Shown here in pieces: positions 43,083 to 53,571 of a stretch of DNA of 64,000 nt; the first letter of the stretch is position 1, and each line of letters opens with the position of its first letter. This stretch comes from Foliamicus sp963666765 (GTDB taxonomy: Bacteria; Pseudomonadota; Gammaproteobacteria; Steroidobacterales; Foliamicaceae), in assembly GCA_963666765.1 (NCBI GenBank), contig OY762933.1, positions 2,542,001 through 2,606,000 of the forward strand, in the 5' to 3' direction. The position numbers and the translations under genes are program-made. The notes under the pieces are model-generated. The model did not search any database, was not told where the DNA came from, and worked only from the letters and a program-made list of their open reading frames with translations.

Positions 43083-43646
43083 ATGGCTTCGTATTCGACC
43101 AATGAGTTCAAGAACGGGCTGAAGGTGATGCTGGGCGACGAGCCCTGCGCCATCATCGGAACCGAGTTCGTCAAGCCCGGCAAGGGACAGGCGTTTACGC
43201 GGGTCAAGCTTCGTTATCTTCGCACCGGCCGCGTGATTGAACGCAACTTTCGCTCCGGCGAATCGATTCCCGCCGCCGATGTCGTCGACCGCGAAATGGA
43301 CTATCTGTACAGCACCGGTCAGGACTGGGTGTTCATGGATACCGAGACCTACGAGCAGTACGAAGCGAACGAGGCGGCGATGGGGGGCTGCGAACGCTGG
43401 CTGGTGGAGCAAAGCCGCTGCCGGGTCACGCTGTTCAACGGCGCGCCGTTAACGGTCACCCCGCCGAATTTCGTCGAGCTCAAGGTAACGCAGTCCGATC
43501 CCGGGATGAAGGGCGACACCGCCACCGGGGGAGTAAAGCCGGCGACCCTGGAGACCGGGGCCGTGGTGCGTGTGCCGCTGTTCGTGGAAGAAGGCGCCGT
43601 GATCAAGGTGGACACGCGCAGCGGAGAGTACATCGGCCGCGCCTAG
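43083..43646 (+). CDS. efp: Elongation factor P
   Basis: 187 residues, the normal length, with three OB-like domains. The modifiable Lys34 lies in the loop VKPGKGQAF, the site of beta-lysylation by EpmA/EpmB in E. coli. It relieves ribosome stalling at polyproline. The short spacing to the dienelactone hydrolase suggests co-transcription. It converges on psd. Confidence 0.96.
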   Translation: MASYSTNEFKNGLKVMLGDEPCAIIGTEFVKPGKGQAFTRVKLRYLRTGRVIERNFRSGESIPAADVVDREMDYLYSTGQDWVFMDTETYEQYEANEAAMGGCERWLVEQSRCRVTLFNGAPLTVTPPNFVELKVTQSDPGMKGDTATGGVKPATLETGAVVRVPLFVEEGAVIKVDTRSGEYIGRA

Positions 43647-43664
43647 CGGTTGGCCCGCGGCAGA

Positions 43665-44522
43665 TCAGACTTCGACGGAAATCCGTTCTCCCAGGGCCTG
43701 TCCGCAGCGTACTTCTTCCGCGGGCCCACGTTCAGGCAGCCAGGCAAGCAGATTCCGTGTCGCCACCAGCACGACCGTGGAGCCGAGGTTGAAGTGCGCG
43801 AGGTAGTCGCCGCGCTCGCGCCTGGCGCCCAGGGGGCCCGGAAACCTCCACCGGGTCGGCACCGGCGGTATGCTCGAGTCTGTGCGGATATCGAACGCGG
43901 TGCTGATCGAGCCCACGTTGAGCGCGCCCACCATCACGACGCAGAATTTTCCGCCGCCCGTGTCGAAATGCAGCGCCACCCGCTCGTTGGTCGCCAGCAC
44001 CCGGGGCGCAGCTTCGATAAAGGCGGGGTTCACGGAAAGCCGCCTTCCGGGCAGGTACACGATTTCCCGCAGTTGGCCGCCCAGTGGCATGCGCACCCTG
44101 TGGTAGTCCGCCGGCCGCAGGTAGATGACGGCAACATGACCGTCTTCGTAGGGCGCCGCACAACGTGAACCGCCCAGCAATTCCTCGATGGAGTAGATTG
44201 CTTCCTTTGCCCTTGAAGGAGCCGTGCCGTTGACAGCCCCGATTCGCGTCAATATTCCGTCGGCGGGACTGACGACGCATTCCTCCCCGCCCTCCGGTGT
44301 TCGTGCGCCTTCCCTGAGTTCGCGCGAAAAGAACTCGGCAAGGCTGGCGTATCCCCGGGGCACGCTCCGTGCGGCCTCCTCCGTGTTGATGGAGAACAGC
44401 CAGGCGAAGACCCGGATCAGCACTCCCCCCGGTCCCCTGAAGCGCGATGCATGCGCCGTCAGGCGGCTGAGCGTCAGCAGCGGCAGAACGAAGTGCAGGC
44501 GTACAAGCAGTCGGGCAAGCAA
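43665..44522 (-). CDS. psd: Phosphatidylserine decarboxylase
   Basis: 285 residues. The autocatalytic LGST motif (HFNLGSTVVLVAT, Ser forms the pyruvoyl group) is near the C-terminus, and PADGILTRIG and DYHRVRMPLGG are typical of bacterial Psd. It makes phosphatidylethanolamine at the inner membrane. No ATG is near; TTG at 44522 is the best start because a stop lies just upstream in frame. It is divergent from prmB. Confidence 0.93.
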   Translation of the reverse strand: MLARLLVRLHFVLPLLTLSRLTAHASRFRGPGGVLIRVFAWLFSINTEEAARSVPRGYASLAEFFSRELREGARTPEGGEECVVSPADGILTRIGAVNGTAPSRAKEAIYSIEELLGGSRCAAPYEDGHVAVIYLRPADYHRVRMPLGGQLREIVYLPGRRLSVNPAFIEAAPRVLATNERVALHFDTGGGKFCVVMVGALNVGSISTAFDIRTDSSIPPVPTRWRFPGPLGARRERGDYLAHFNLGSTVVLVATRNLLAWLPERGPAEEVRCGQALGERISVEV

Positions 44523-44598
44523 GTTCAGTCGTCTCAGGCGGGATCGCCGATTGTAGCCTCAGGCGATCGAAGTTTCGCGAAGATTCGGATAAACGAAG

Positions 44599-45462
44599 AT
44601 GCGCTTTTGCGACCTTGTCGATGAGTTGGCCGCCCGCCTGGCAGCCGGGCGGGTCCACTTCGGACACGGCATGGGCAGTGCGCACGAAGAGGCGTTGGCG
44701 CTGGCGAACTTTGTCTGCCGGTCGGGGTTGTGGCAGCGCCGCTCGCTGCTTGGGCGGCAGGTGTCGCCGTCCGTCCGTGCGCGGGCCCTGAGGATTGCCT
44801 TCCTGCGAACTTCGCGCCGTCTGCCGCTGGCCTACCTGACCCGCCAGGCCTGGTTTGCGGGAATGCGTTTTCACGTTGACAAGCGCGTCTGCATTCCCCG
44901 CTCACCCCTGGCCGAACTGATAGAGGACGGCTTCGGGCCCTGGCTGCAGGCGGGCGGACCTCGGCGCGTCATCGATCTTTGCACCGGTTCGGGCTGCATC
45001 GCCGCTGCCTGCGCATTCGCCTTTCCCGGAAGCGAAGTGGTCGCGACCGACATTTCGGCGGCCTCCCTGTGCGTGGCCGAGCGCAATCTGCGCCGGCTTG
45101 GCCTGCTGGGCCGGGTCGCACTCCGCGAGGGGGACCTGTTCGCCGGCGCGCGCGGGAAATTCGATCTCATCATTTCCAATCCTCCTTATGTGCCGACCGC
45201 TGCGTACCGTTCCCTGCCTCGCGAATACCGGCACGAGCCGCGACTGGCGCTGACGGCAGGCGCCGACGGGCTGGCCATAGCGTCCCGCATCCTGGGCGAC
45301 GCGCCCGGATACCTCGCCGGGAACGGGCTTGTGGCGCTGGAAGTCGGCGAGGCGGCCGGCGCTCTTGCCGCCTCGCGGCCGGAACTGCCTTTCTTCTGGC
45401 CGTCGCTGGAAAGGGGCGGGGAGGGCGTCCTGCTGCTGCGGTCGGAGGACCTGGCGGGTTGA
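44599..45462 (+). CDS. prmB: Ribosomal protein uL3 N5-glutamine methyltransferase
   Basis: 287 residues. An N-terminal helical domain precedes the SAM fold with DLCTGSGCIAAA, the catalytic NPPYV (ISNPPYVPTAA) and the PrmB-type VCIPRSPLAELI and EYRHEPRLAL. PrmB methylates a glutamine of ribosomal protein L3. In E. coli it is next to aroC; here aroC is 4 kb away in the block that follows. Two REP-like hairpins lie after its stop. Confidence 0.92.
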   Translation: MRFCDLVDELAARLAAGRVHFGHGMGSAHEEALALANFVCRSGLWQRRSLLGRQVSPSVRARALRIAFLRTSRRLPLAYLTRQAWFAGMRFHVDKRVCIPRSPLAELIEDGFGPWLQAGGPRRVIDLCTGSGCIAAACAFAFPGSEVVATDISAASLCVAERNLRRLGLLGRVALREGDLFAGARGKFDLIISNPPYVPTAAYRSLPREYRHEPRLALTAGADGLAIASRILGDAPGYLAGNGLVALEVGEAAGALAASRPELPFFWPSLERGGEGVLLLRSEDLAG

Positions 45463-45471
45463 GTCGGGAGC

Positions 45472-45523
45472 GAAGGCGTCTCGCCTTCACGGAGGGCGGG
45501 ACGCTGTGGGGGCATGCCCCCAC
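45472..45523. repeat. Two palindromes between convergent prmB and accD
   Basis: GAAGGCG-TCT-CGCCTTC (45472-45488, 7-bp stem), then GGAGGGCGGGACGC and a perfect 18-bp palindrome GTGGGGGCATGCCCCCAC (45506-45523). These belong to the window's REP-like set and should end transcription from both sides. Confidence 0.7.
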
Positions 45524-45530
45524 TCCCGGG

Positions 45531-46397
45531 TTATTCGGGAGGCGGTTTCTTGAGGAGCTTGGCCAGCATCCTGGCGATCTCCAGGCGCATCACGCGCCGG
45601 TCCAGGATCATGTCCAGGGCGCCGTGGTCCAGGAGAAACTCAGCGCGCTGAAATCCTTCCGGCAGTTCCTCGCGCACCGTTTGCCTGATCACGCGGGGAC
45701 CCGCGAAACCGATCAGCGCCCCGGGTTCGGCGATCACGATATCGCCCTGCATCGCCAGACTGGCCGACACGCCGCCCATGGTTGGGTTGGTCAGCACGGA
45801 GACGTACGGAAGCCCCGCCTCCGCCAGCTTGTGCAGCGCCGCGGTTGCCTTGGCCATCTGCATCAGCGAGTACAGGGCCTCCTGCATGCGCGCGCCGCCG
45901 GAAGCGGAAAAATTGACCAGCGGCATGCCGTGCTCCCGGCAATAGTCTGCGGCGCGAACGAATTTCTCGCCCACCACCGAACCCATGGAGCCGCCCATGA
46001 AGCCGAACTCGAACGCGCTGGCCACCAGCGGCTGTCCGTACAGCTTGCCTGCCATCGTTACCAGCGCCTCCAGTTCCCCGCTGCCGTCGCGCGCCTGGGT
46101 GATACGATCCTTGTACCGCTTGGTGTCCCTGAACTTCAGCGGATCCTTGGGCTGCAGCCGCGGGGCGAGTTCCCTGGCCGTGTTGCTGTCCAGGAACAAT
46201 TCCAGCCGGCGCCGGGCCGACAGGCGCATATGGTGCTCGCATTTGGGACAGACATGCTGAATGCGCTCGACTTCCGAGCGGTACAGTTGCGTGCCGCAGG
46301 CATCGCACTTGACCCACACGCCCTCCGGCACGCTCTTTTTCGGCCGTCGCGTCGTGATCCGCGACGGCATTAATCTGCGCAGCCAGGAAATCGCCAT
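45531..46397 (-). CDS. accD: Acetyl-CoA carboxylase carboxyltransferase subunit beta
   Basis: 288 residues. An N-terminal zinc ribbon with C31, C34, C50 and C53 (KCDACG ... VCPKCEHH) is followed by the crotonase-fold carboxyltransferase core (NFSASGGARMQE, TNPTMGGVSASLAM, GFAGPRVI). With AccA it transfers CO2 from biotin to acetyl-CoA for fatty acid synthesis. It follows truA by 17 bases; trpF/trpB/trpA and folC, often found nearby in gammaproteobacteria, are absent. Confidence 0.96.
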   Translation of the reverse strand: MAISWLRRLMPSRITTRRPKKSVPEGVWVKCDACGTQLYRSEVERIQHVCPKCEHHMRLSARRRLELFLDSNTARELAPRLQPKDPLKFRDTKRYKDRITQARDGSGELEALVTMAGKLYGQPLVASAFEFGFMGGSMGSVVGEKFVRAADYCREHGMPLVNFSASGGARMQEALYSLMQMAKATAALHKLAEAGLPYVSVLTNPTMGGVSASLAMQGDIVIAEPGALIGFAGPRVIRQTVREELPEGFQRAEFLLDHGALDMILDRRVMRLEIARMLAKLLKKPPPE

Positions 46398-46414
46398 AAG
46401 ACTTTGATTTTAGC

Positions 46415-47245
46415 CTAAATATCTTCCGGCACTTGCAGAAGCGCATCGAGACCGGCCGGGCTTCCCTGAGGGAGCAGGGCCGGCGGATACTCGATCCGTT
46501 GAAGATACAGGCCCTGGGGAGGCGCGGCCGGGCCCGCGGCCGTGCGGCTGCGCGCCTCAAGAACCTCGGCGATCCAGGCGCCTTCCTTGCGGCCACGCCC
46601 CACGAGCGCCAGGGAGCCGGCGATGTTCCTTACCATGCGCTGCAGGAAGCCGTTTGCCCGGCAGATGATCCATACCCGTTGTCCGCTGCGGCGCACCCGG
46701 ATATCCATGACATTCCGAACCGGGGACCGGGCCTGGCAGTCGGCGGCCCGTAACGAGCTGAAGTCGTGTTCGCCGGCCAGCGCCTGCGCCGCCTGGTGCA
46801 TCGCCTCGGCGTCCAGCCTGTCCCGGATCAGCCATGCGCGGTTGCGTTCCAGCGCCGAGCGCACGCTGCGGTTCAGGATCAGGTAGGCATAGCTGCGGGC
46901 GACTGCCGAGTGCCTCGCATGGAAATCGCCCGCCACCTCGCGAACCCAGAGCAGATTGATGTCGTCGGGCAGGTAGGTATTGGCGCCGAACAGCCAGTCG
47001 CGCCGGCTGCGCCTGGCGCTGGTGTCGAAATGCGCGACCTGTTCGATGGCGTGGACTCCGGCGTCGGTGCGCCCGGCGCCCATGCATCGCACCTCCTCGT
47101 CGGCCACCCGGCTCAGCGCCCGGTTGACCGCATCCTGAACATTGGGGCTGCCGCTTTGCGACTGCCAGCCGTGGAAGCCGCTGCCGTCGTACTCCAGCCC
47201 GAGGGCAAGCCGTGTTAGTGTCGTGTCACGCCCGTATCGTCGCAT
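46415..47245 (-). CDS. truA: tRNA pseudouridine(38-40) synthase
   Basis: About 276 residues. Catalytic Asp61 is in AGRTDAGVHA, with the N-terminal LGLEYDGSGFHGWQ and the RMVRNIAG core of TruA. It isomerises U38-40 in the tRNA anticodon arm. The ATG at 47245 falls inside the AGTGTCGTG inverted-repeat element, so the first residues (MRRYGRDTT) are repeat-derived; the frame stays open to 47275. Confidence 0.95.
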   Translation of the reverse strand: MRRYGRDTTLTRLALGLEYDGSGFHGWQSQSGSPNVQDAVNRALSRVADEEVRCMGAGRTDAGVHAIEQVAHFDTSARRSRRDWLFGANTYLPDDINLLWVREVAGDFHARHSAVARSYAYLILNRSVRSALERNRAWLIRDRLDAEAMHQAAQALAGEHDFSSLRAADCQARSPVRNVMDIRVRRSGQRVWIICRANGFLQRMVRNIAGSLALVGRGRKEGAWIAEVLEARSRTAAGPAAPPQGLYLQRIEYPPALLPQGSPAGLDALLQVPEDI

Positions 47246-47267
47246 CAGCGTGTCTCCGCACGACACT
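47217..47267. repeat. AGTGTCGTG inverted-repeat element, copy 1 (over the truA start)
   Basis: AGTGTCGTG (47217-47225) pairs with CACGACACT (47259-47267). The inside includes CCGTATCGTCGCATCA, which carries the truA start codon on the minus strand. A second copy with the same ends and core lies at 47750-47787. Confidence 0.7.
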
Positions 47268-47271
47268 GGGG

Positions 47272-47778
47272 TCATGCGCTCTCGGGGTTCTCCGGCGTAA
47301 GCCTGTCGCGCATCCGGCGCAGCGCTTCGGCGACTTCTTCGCCGTACTCGTCGTCCCTGGCTTCAGCTATGTGGGCGAGAACCTCGAGCGCCTCGGCGTC
47401 CTGGCCCATTTCCTGGAGTGCGCGCACCAGGTCCATGTGGTTCTCGGGCTCGAGTTCGCCCAGGGCCTCCGAAAGAACTGCGTCGGGCTCCACCGTTATT
47501 TCGCCGTCGGCCCGCCCGGGCTGTTCCTCTCCGCCGCCGTTCCGCCCCCGCGAAGCGTCGCCGGCTTTTTTTGCATCCTCGCCGCGAAAAAACCTTCCGG
47601 CCACGGCCGGCGCGCCGAGCATGATCCCCGATAAAACACCAAAGGTCAGCACGGCGAAGACCAGGGACAGGCCCCAGGCCCACAGCGAGAACAATCCTTC
47701 CTGCGGGATCGCGGGCGCAGCCACAAGCGCAATGAACAGCGAAACGGCCAGTGTCGTGTTCCGGCCGTATGGTCGCAT
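47272..47778 (-). CDS. Short FimV-like membrane protein
   Basis: 168 residues from the ATG at 47778. Two membrane helices (about 8-25 and 31-53) are followed by an acidic linker and a C-terminal helical stretch (MDLVRALQEMGQDAEALEVL) that recalls the FimV C-terminal TPR-like motif. It occupies the position of FimV between asd and truA but is far shorter than FimV (no LysM domain). The start codon is inside repeat copy 2. A longer frame begins at a GTG at 47832. Probably an inner-membrane structural protein; function inferred from position only. Confidence 0.65.
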   Translation of the reverse strand: MRPYGRNTTLAVSLFIALVAAPAIPQEGLFSLWAWGLSLVFAVLTFGVLSGIMLGAPAVAGRFFRGEDAKKAGDASRGRNGGGEEQPGRADGEITVEPDAVLSEALGELEPENHMDLVRALQEMGQDAEALEVLAHIAEARDDEYGEEVAEALRRMRDRLTPENPESA

Positions 47779-47787
47779 CACGACACT
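47750..47787. repeat. AGTGTCGTG inverted-repeat element, copy 2 (over the FimV-like start)
   Basis: AGTGTCGTG (47750-47758) pairs with CACGACACT (47779-47787), and the loop CCGGCCGTATGGTCGCAT repeats the copy 1 core, again placing CAT (ATG on minus) at the same relative place. A further end-like sequence, GGGACAGCACACTGG, lies at 47823-47837. Confidence 0.65.
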
Positions 47788-47852
47788 TGGATTCGGAGCG
47801 CGATCCTGCCTTTCATACTCGTGGGACAGCACACTGGTTTCGCGTTACGGAA

Positions 47853-48878
47853 TCAGACCGCGTTGTCGCCGATCATGAGCTCTGCGATCTGCACGGCGTT
47901 GAGCGCCGCCCCCTTGCGCACGTTGTCCGCGACTACCCAGAAATTGAGGCCCTTGTCGTGCGAGATGTCCTCGCGCACCCGTCCGACGAAGACGGCATCG
48001 GAGCGGGTCGCGTCGATCCCCGGGGTGGGATAGCCGCCGGCCTGGTCCTGGCTCATGACCACCACGCCCCGGGCGGCCCGAAAGAGCCCGAGCGCCTCCT
48101 CGACCGCGACCTTGCGCTTCAGTTCCACGCTGACGGCTTCGGAATGGCCGTAGAACACCGGCACGCGCACCGCCGTGGCGCTTACTCTCAATGCCTCGTC
48201 GCCGAGGATCTTGCGCGTCTCCCACACGATCTTCATTTCTTCCTTCGTATAGCCGTTGGCCTGGAAGTCGTCGATGTGCGGCACCGCGTTGAATGCCGCG
48301 CTGGGCGTCTCCGCCGCCTCTTCGGGGCGGCCCTTGCCGGCCATCATTTCCGCCGTGTGCCTGACCAGGTCCTCCATCGCACGGCGTCCTGCGCCGGAGA
48401 CCGCCTGGTAGGTGGCCACGCCGATCCTCTCGATACCGATAGCGTCGTGCAGGGGCTTGAGCGCAACGACAAGCTGGATCGTGGAGCAGTTCGGATTGGC
48501 CACGATTCCGCGCTCGCGGCATTCGGCCAGGGCGGAGGGATTCACCTCCGGCACCACCAGCGGCACATCGTCGTCATAGCGAAACGCCGACGAGTTGTCG
48601 ATCACTATCGCTCCCTGGCCCGCGGCGCGCGGCGCATGCTCGGCCGCGGTTCCGGCGCCGGCCGAGAACAGTGCGAAGTGCACGCCGGAGAAATCGAAAT
48701 CGTTCAGCGCCTGAACCGCGACCTGGCGTTCGCCGAACTCGACAGTCTTGCCGATCGAGCGTTCGCTGGCCACCGCGTGGAACTGGTCCACCGGAAACTC
48801 GCGCTGCGCCAGGATCTGCGCGATGGTCTCGCCGACCAGCCCTGTGGCGCCGACCACAGCGACGTTGTAGCCGCTCAT
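47853..48878 (-). CDS. asd: Aspartate-semialdehyde dehydrogenase
   Basis: 341 residues from the ATG at 48878. N-terminal GATGLVG, IDNSSAFR, catalytic Cys131 in ANPNCSTIQ, and GRVREDISHDKGLNFW at the end are all as in bacterial Asd. It makes L-aspartate semialdehyde for lysine, threonine, methionine and diaminopimelate. It follows aroC by one base and precedes the FimV-like and truA genes. Confidence 0.96.
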   Translation of the reverse strand: MSGYNVAVVGATGLVGETIAQILAQREFPVDQFHAVASERSIGKTVEFGERQVAVQALNDFDFSGVHFALFSAGAGTAAEHAPRAAGQGAIVIDNSSAFRYDDDVPLVVPEVNPSALAECRERGIVANPNCSTIQLVVALKPLHDAIGIERIGVATYQAVSGAGRRAMEDLVRHTAEMMAGKGRPEEAAETPSAAFNAVPHIDDFQANGYTKEEMKIVWETRKILGDEALRVSATAVRVPVFYGHSEAVSVELKRKVAVEEALGLFRAARGVVVMSQDQAGGYPTPGIDATRSDAVFVGRVREDISHDKGLNFWVVADNVRKGAALNAVQIAELMIGDNAV

Positions 48879-48879
48879 G

Positions 48880-50001
48880 TCAACTCCGCGCCGCCGAAGT
48901 CCGGCGCGATGACCCGGCATGCGAGGAAGCCTGGCGCTCGACATCGCCGCATTGCGCGCGGTCGCGCAGGTAATGGTCCATGAGCGTAATCGCCAGCATG
49001 GCCTCGGCGATCGGCGTGGCGCGCAGTCCCACGCAGGGATCGTGCCGCCCGCCGGTGCTGATTTCGGTCGCCGCGCCGGCGCGGGTCACCGTCGCACCCT
49101 TCTTGCGTATGCTGGAGGTGGGCTTCATCGCGATGCTCACGAGCAGGTCCTGTCCCGACGAAATGCCGCCCAGGGTGCCGCCGGCGTCGTTCTTCAGAAA
49201 ACCGCCGGGCGCAATCTCGTCGCGATGCTCCGAACCGCGCTGCTCCACGGCGGCGAAGCCGGCGCCGAACTCCACGCCCTTGACCGCGTTGATGCTCATC
49301 AGCGCGTGGGCGATGACCGCCTCGAGCTTGTCGAACACGGGTTCTCCCAGCCCGGCGGGCACTCCCCGGGCGCAAATGTTGATTCGCGCGCCGATCGAGT
49401 CGCCAGCGAGCCTCAGTTCGTCCATGAACGACTCCAGTTCCTTCAGCCGGGCGGGGTCGCCGCAGAAGAACGGGTTGTCGTTGATGATCTCGGGGTTCGG
49501 ACACTCGAGCCGGATCGGTCCGAGCTGCGCCACGTAGCCGTAGATCGTGATGCCCGCCCGCTCGCTTAAGTACTTGCGGGCGATCGCTCCGCCGGCGACC
49601 CGCATGGCCGTCTCCCGGGCGGAGGCGCGTCCCCCTCCGCGGTAGTCGCGAATACCGTACTTCTGCTGGTAGCTGAAGTCGGCGTGCCCCGGCCGGAACT
49701 TGTCCTTGATGGCGGAGTAGTCGCGGGGCCGCTGATCGGTGTTCTCGATCATCAGTCCGATCGGGGCGCCGGTCGTTACGCCCTCGAATACCCCCGACAG
49801 GATCCGCACCTGGTCCGCCTCCTTGCGCTGCGAAGTATGGCGCGAGCGCCCGGGACGCCGCCGGTCCAGGTCCACCTGTATGTCGGCTTCGCACAGTTCC
49901 ATGCCGGGCGGGCAGCCGTCCACGATGGCGCCCAGCGCCAGGCCGTGGCTCTCGCCGTAAGTTGTGACGCTGAACAGGCGTCCTATGGTGTTGCCGGACA
50001 T
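48880..50001 (-). CDS. aroC: Chorismate synthase
   Basis: 373 residues. GESHG near the N-terminus (TTYGESHGLALG), the RPGHAD and GGGRASARETA signatures and a C-terminal RAGAATEISTGGRHDPCVG are those of FMN-dependent chorismate synthase. It converts EPSP to chorismate, the last shared step to aromatic amino acids. It is the first gene of aroC-asd-FimV-like-truA-accD and is divergent from the SPOR gene. Confidence 0.97.
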   Translation of the reverse strand: MSGNTIGRLFSVTTYGESHGLALGAIVDGCPPGMELCEADIQVDLDRRRPGRSRHTSQRKEADQVRILSGVFEGVTTGAPIGLMIENTDQRPRDYSAIKDKFRPGHADFSYQQKYGIRDYRGGGRASARETAMRVAGGAIARKYLSERAGITIYGYVAQLGPIRLECPNPEIINDNPFFCGDPARLKELESFMDELRLAGDSIGARINICARGVPAGLGEPVFDKLEAVIAHALMSINAVKGVEFGAGFAAVEQRGSEHRDEIAPGGFLKNDAGGTLGGISSGQDLLVSIAMKPTSSIRKKGATVTRAGAATEISTGGRHDPCVGLRATPIAEAMLAITLMDHYLRDRAQCGDVERQASSHAGSSRRTSAARS

Positions 50002-50060
50002 GGTGCAATCCGCGCGCGGGAGGACAGGGACGATATTTTACGCTTGCACACATTCGCCCG

Positions 50061-50083
50061 GGAGGGAGCGCGTCCCGCCCTCC
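50061..50083. repeat. REP-like palindrome between aroC and the SPOR gene
   Basis: GGAGGGAGCGCGTCCCGCCCTCC, with arms GGAGGG and CCCTCC, followed by related GGGACGCCTTCG and GGACGCCTTCGCCCCC stretches to about 50145. It lies between divergent genes, where no terminator is needed, so a mobile or structural origin is likelier. Confidence 0.55.
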
Positions 50084-50165
50084 GCGAAGCCGGGACGCCT
50101 TCGACCCTTGCGGGATGCCCTCTCTCCCGGACGCCTTCGCCCCCAGGCGCATATAATTCCGCGCA

Positions 50166-50753
50166 ATGCAATCGCCGGTGCTTGAGCGGCTGGTGGGCGG
50201 AGCGGTGCTGGTGGCGCTGCTCCTGTTGCTGGCCTTGGTAATCGGCCCTCGAGAGGGGGTCCGTATGCCGGACGAAGGCGGGGCTGAAGTCCCCCGGGCA
50301 CAGGATGCACCCGGATTTTTGGAAGGCGAAGCTTCAGCCTTTCCTGCTGATGAGGGCAGTGACGGCGAGCGCGTTGCCGCCCCGGAATGGGACGGCCAGC
50401 GTCCCGAGCCGGACGCCGAGCCTCCGGCGCCCACGGCCGGCGGTCCGGAACAGGCAGGCGCCCAGGCCCCGCCCGATCCTTCAGCCGCCGCCGTTTCCGC
50501 AGCGCCTGCAGGCCGGTGGGCCGTTCAGGTCGGCAGTTTTTCCGCGCGCGACAACGCCGACCGCCTTTCCGACTGGTGCCGTGAACAGGGCTACGGCGTT
50601 CGGGTCCTGGCCCTGCCCGACAATGGCCGGACGCTCTACCGGGTCCGCGTGGGCCCCTATGCGTCCAGGAACGAAGCGCGTTCGGCGGTCGCGGAACTGG
50701 CCTTGCTGGGACGCTCGGGATTCGTGTCGGACTGGCCGGAGTCGTCGCCGTGA
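50166..50753 (+). CDS. SPOR-domain membrane protein (DedD-like)
   Basis: 195 residues. One N-terminal helix (LVGGAVLVALLLLLALVIG), a Pro/Glu-rich linker, and a C-terminal SPOR domain (RWAVQVGSFSARDNADRL ... YRVRVGPYASRNEAR) that binds denuded peptidoglycan at the division septum. It sits in the dedD-cvpA-purF arrangement; the GTGA overlap couples it to cvpA. The length and synteny suit DedD. Confidence 0.9.
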   Translation: MQSPVLERLVGGAVLVALLLLLALVIGPREGVRMPDEGGAEVPRAQDAPGFLEGEASAFPADEGSDGERVAAPEWDGQRPEPDAEPPAPTAGGPEQAGAQAPPDPSAAAVSAAPAGRWAVQVGSFSARDNADRLSDWCREQGYGVRVLALPDNGRTLYRVRVGPYASRNEARSAVAELALLGRSGFVSDWPESSP

Positions 50754-51285
50754 CCCTTTTCGACTGGATCGCGCTGGCGGTCTTCCTTTCGGCCGCCTGG
50801 CTCGGAATGAAGCGCGGCTTTCTGGGCGCGTCCCTGAGCCTGGGTTCCTGGGTCGCCGCAATCTTTCTCGCCTTTGCCTTCGGCGACCTCGTCGTGTCGA
50901 CGCTGCTGTCGGACTGGCCGGCGAAGATCGAGTCCTGGCTGGCCGGCAACCCGCTGGCCGGGGCGATCTTCCGCGGCCCGTCGGTGGCCGAGTCGATTGC
51001 CCTTTGGGGCGCGCGCCTGGGCATCCTCGTCATCGTGCTGGTGATCGGCACGACCCTGGCCAGCCTGGTGTCCAGGGCCGTTGAAGGCAGCGTGCTCGCT
51101 TCCGCGGATCGCGCCTTGGGCGTATTATTGGGCGCAGCCAAGGGCTGGCTGATTGCAGGTGGGCTTCTGCTTTTGTGCACACACGTGGGGCCGGAGAGTT
51201 GGGTGCAGGGTTCGATGACCCTGCCGATCCTTGAGCCCGTAAGTCACGCCCTGGGCCTGCTGCTCGCCGCATTGGGAGGCCGCTG

Positions 51286-51286
<1 letters not shown>
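50750..51286 (+). CDS. cvpA: CvpA family inner-membrane protein
   Basis: 178 residues, GTG start overlapping the SPOR stop by 4 bases. Four hydrophobic helices and the family segments FDWIALAVFLSAAWLGMKRGF and RALGVLLGAAKGWL support CvpA, linked to colicin V production and envelope function. It overlaps purF by one base. Confidence 0.92.
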
Positions 51287-52839
<1,553 letters not shown>

Positions 52840-52869
<30 letters not shown>

Positions 52870-53571
52870 CCGGAGCCCGTTCTCGTCGTGCTCCAGCGCC
52901 CAGCCGCGCTGGTACCAGTCCCCCAGCACAATCCGCGTGGCGGGCTTGCCGTCCAGGTCAAATTCATGCACGGCGGGGCGGTGCGTGTGGCCGTGAATCA
53001 TTCGCCGCAATCCGTTCGCGCGCATCGCCTCGGCCACGGCGGATGCGTTGACGTCCATGATCTCCATCGGCTTGCCGCCGGTCGAAATGCGGCTGGCGTC
53101 GCGCGCCTGGGCCGCGAGCGCACGCCGGGCCGCCAGCGGCAGGGCCAGGAACTGGGCCTGCCACTTCGGATCGCGGACCATGGTTCGAAATTCCTGGTAG
53201 TCGTGGTCGTCTGTGCAAAGGGTGTCGCCATGCATCAGGAGCACGCGTTCGCCCTCCAGTTCGACCACGCTGCTTTCCGGCAGCAGCGTTACTCCCGTGC
53301 GCCGCGCGAAATCGTCTCCGGCCAGGAAATCCCGGTTGCCGTGAACGAACCGCGCCGGAACCCCGCCAGAAGTCAGTTCCGCCAGGGCGTCCATGACTGC
53401 GCCGGCCAGCGGGTCGTCGTCGTCATCGCCGATCCAGGCTTCGAACAGGTCGCCCAGGATGTACAGGGCATCGGCCCGGGCGGCGCGATGCTTCAGGAAT
53501 TCACGGAAGGCTTGGGTTGCGTGGTTTCGGGTGGCGTCCAGGTGGAGATCGGAGATGAAAAGGGTGCTCAT
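52840..53571 (-). CDS. lpxH: UDP-2,3-diacylglucosamine diphosphatase
   Basis: 243 residues from the ATG at 53571. Calcineurin-type metal ligands in ISDLHL (D8, H10), GDLFEAW, GNRDF, HGDTL and HGHTHRP identify LpxH, which cleaves the pyrophosphate of UDP-diacylglucosamine to make lipid X for lipid A. Its start overlaps the end of the PPIase by 4 bases (ATGA). The upstream open frame to 53898 is antisense noise. It converges on purF with a 30-base overlap. Confidence 0.94.
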
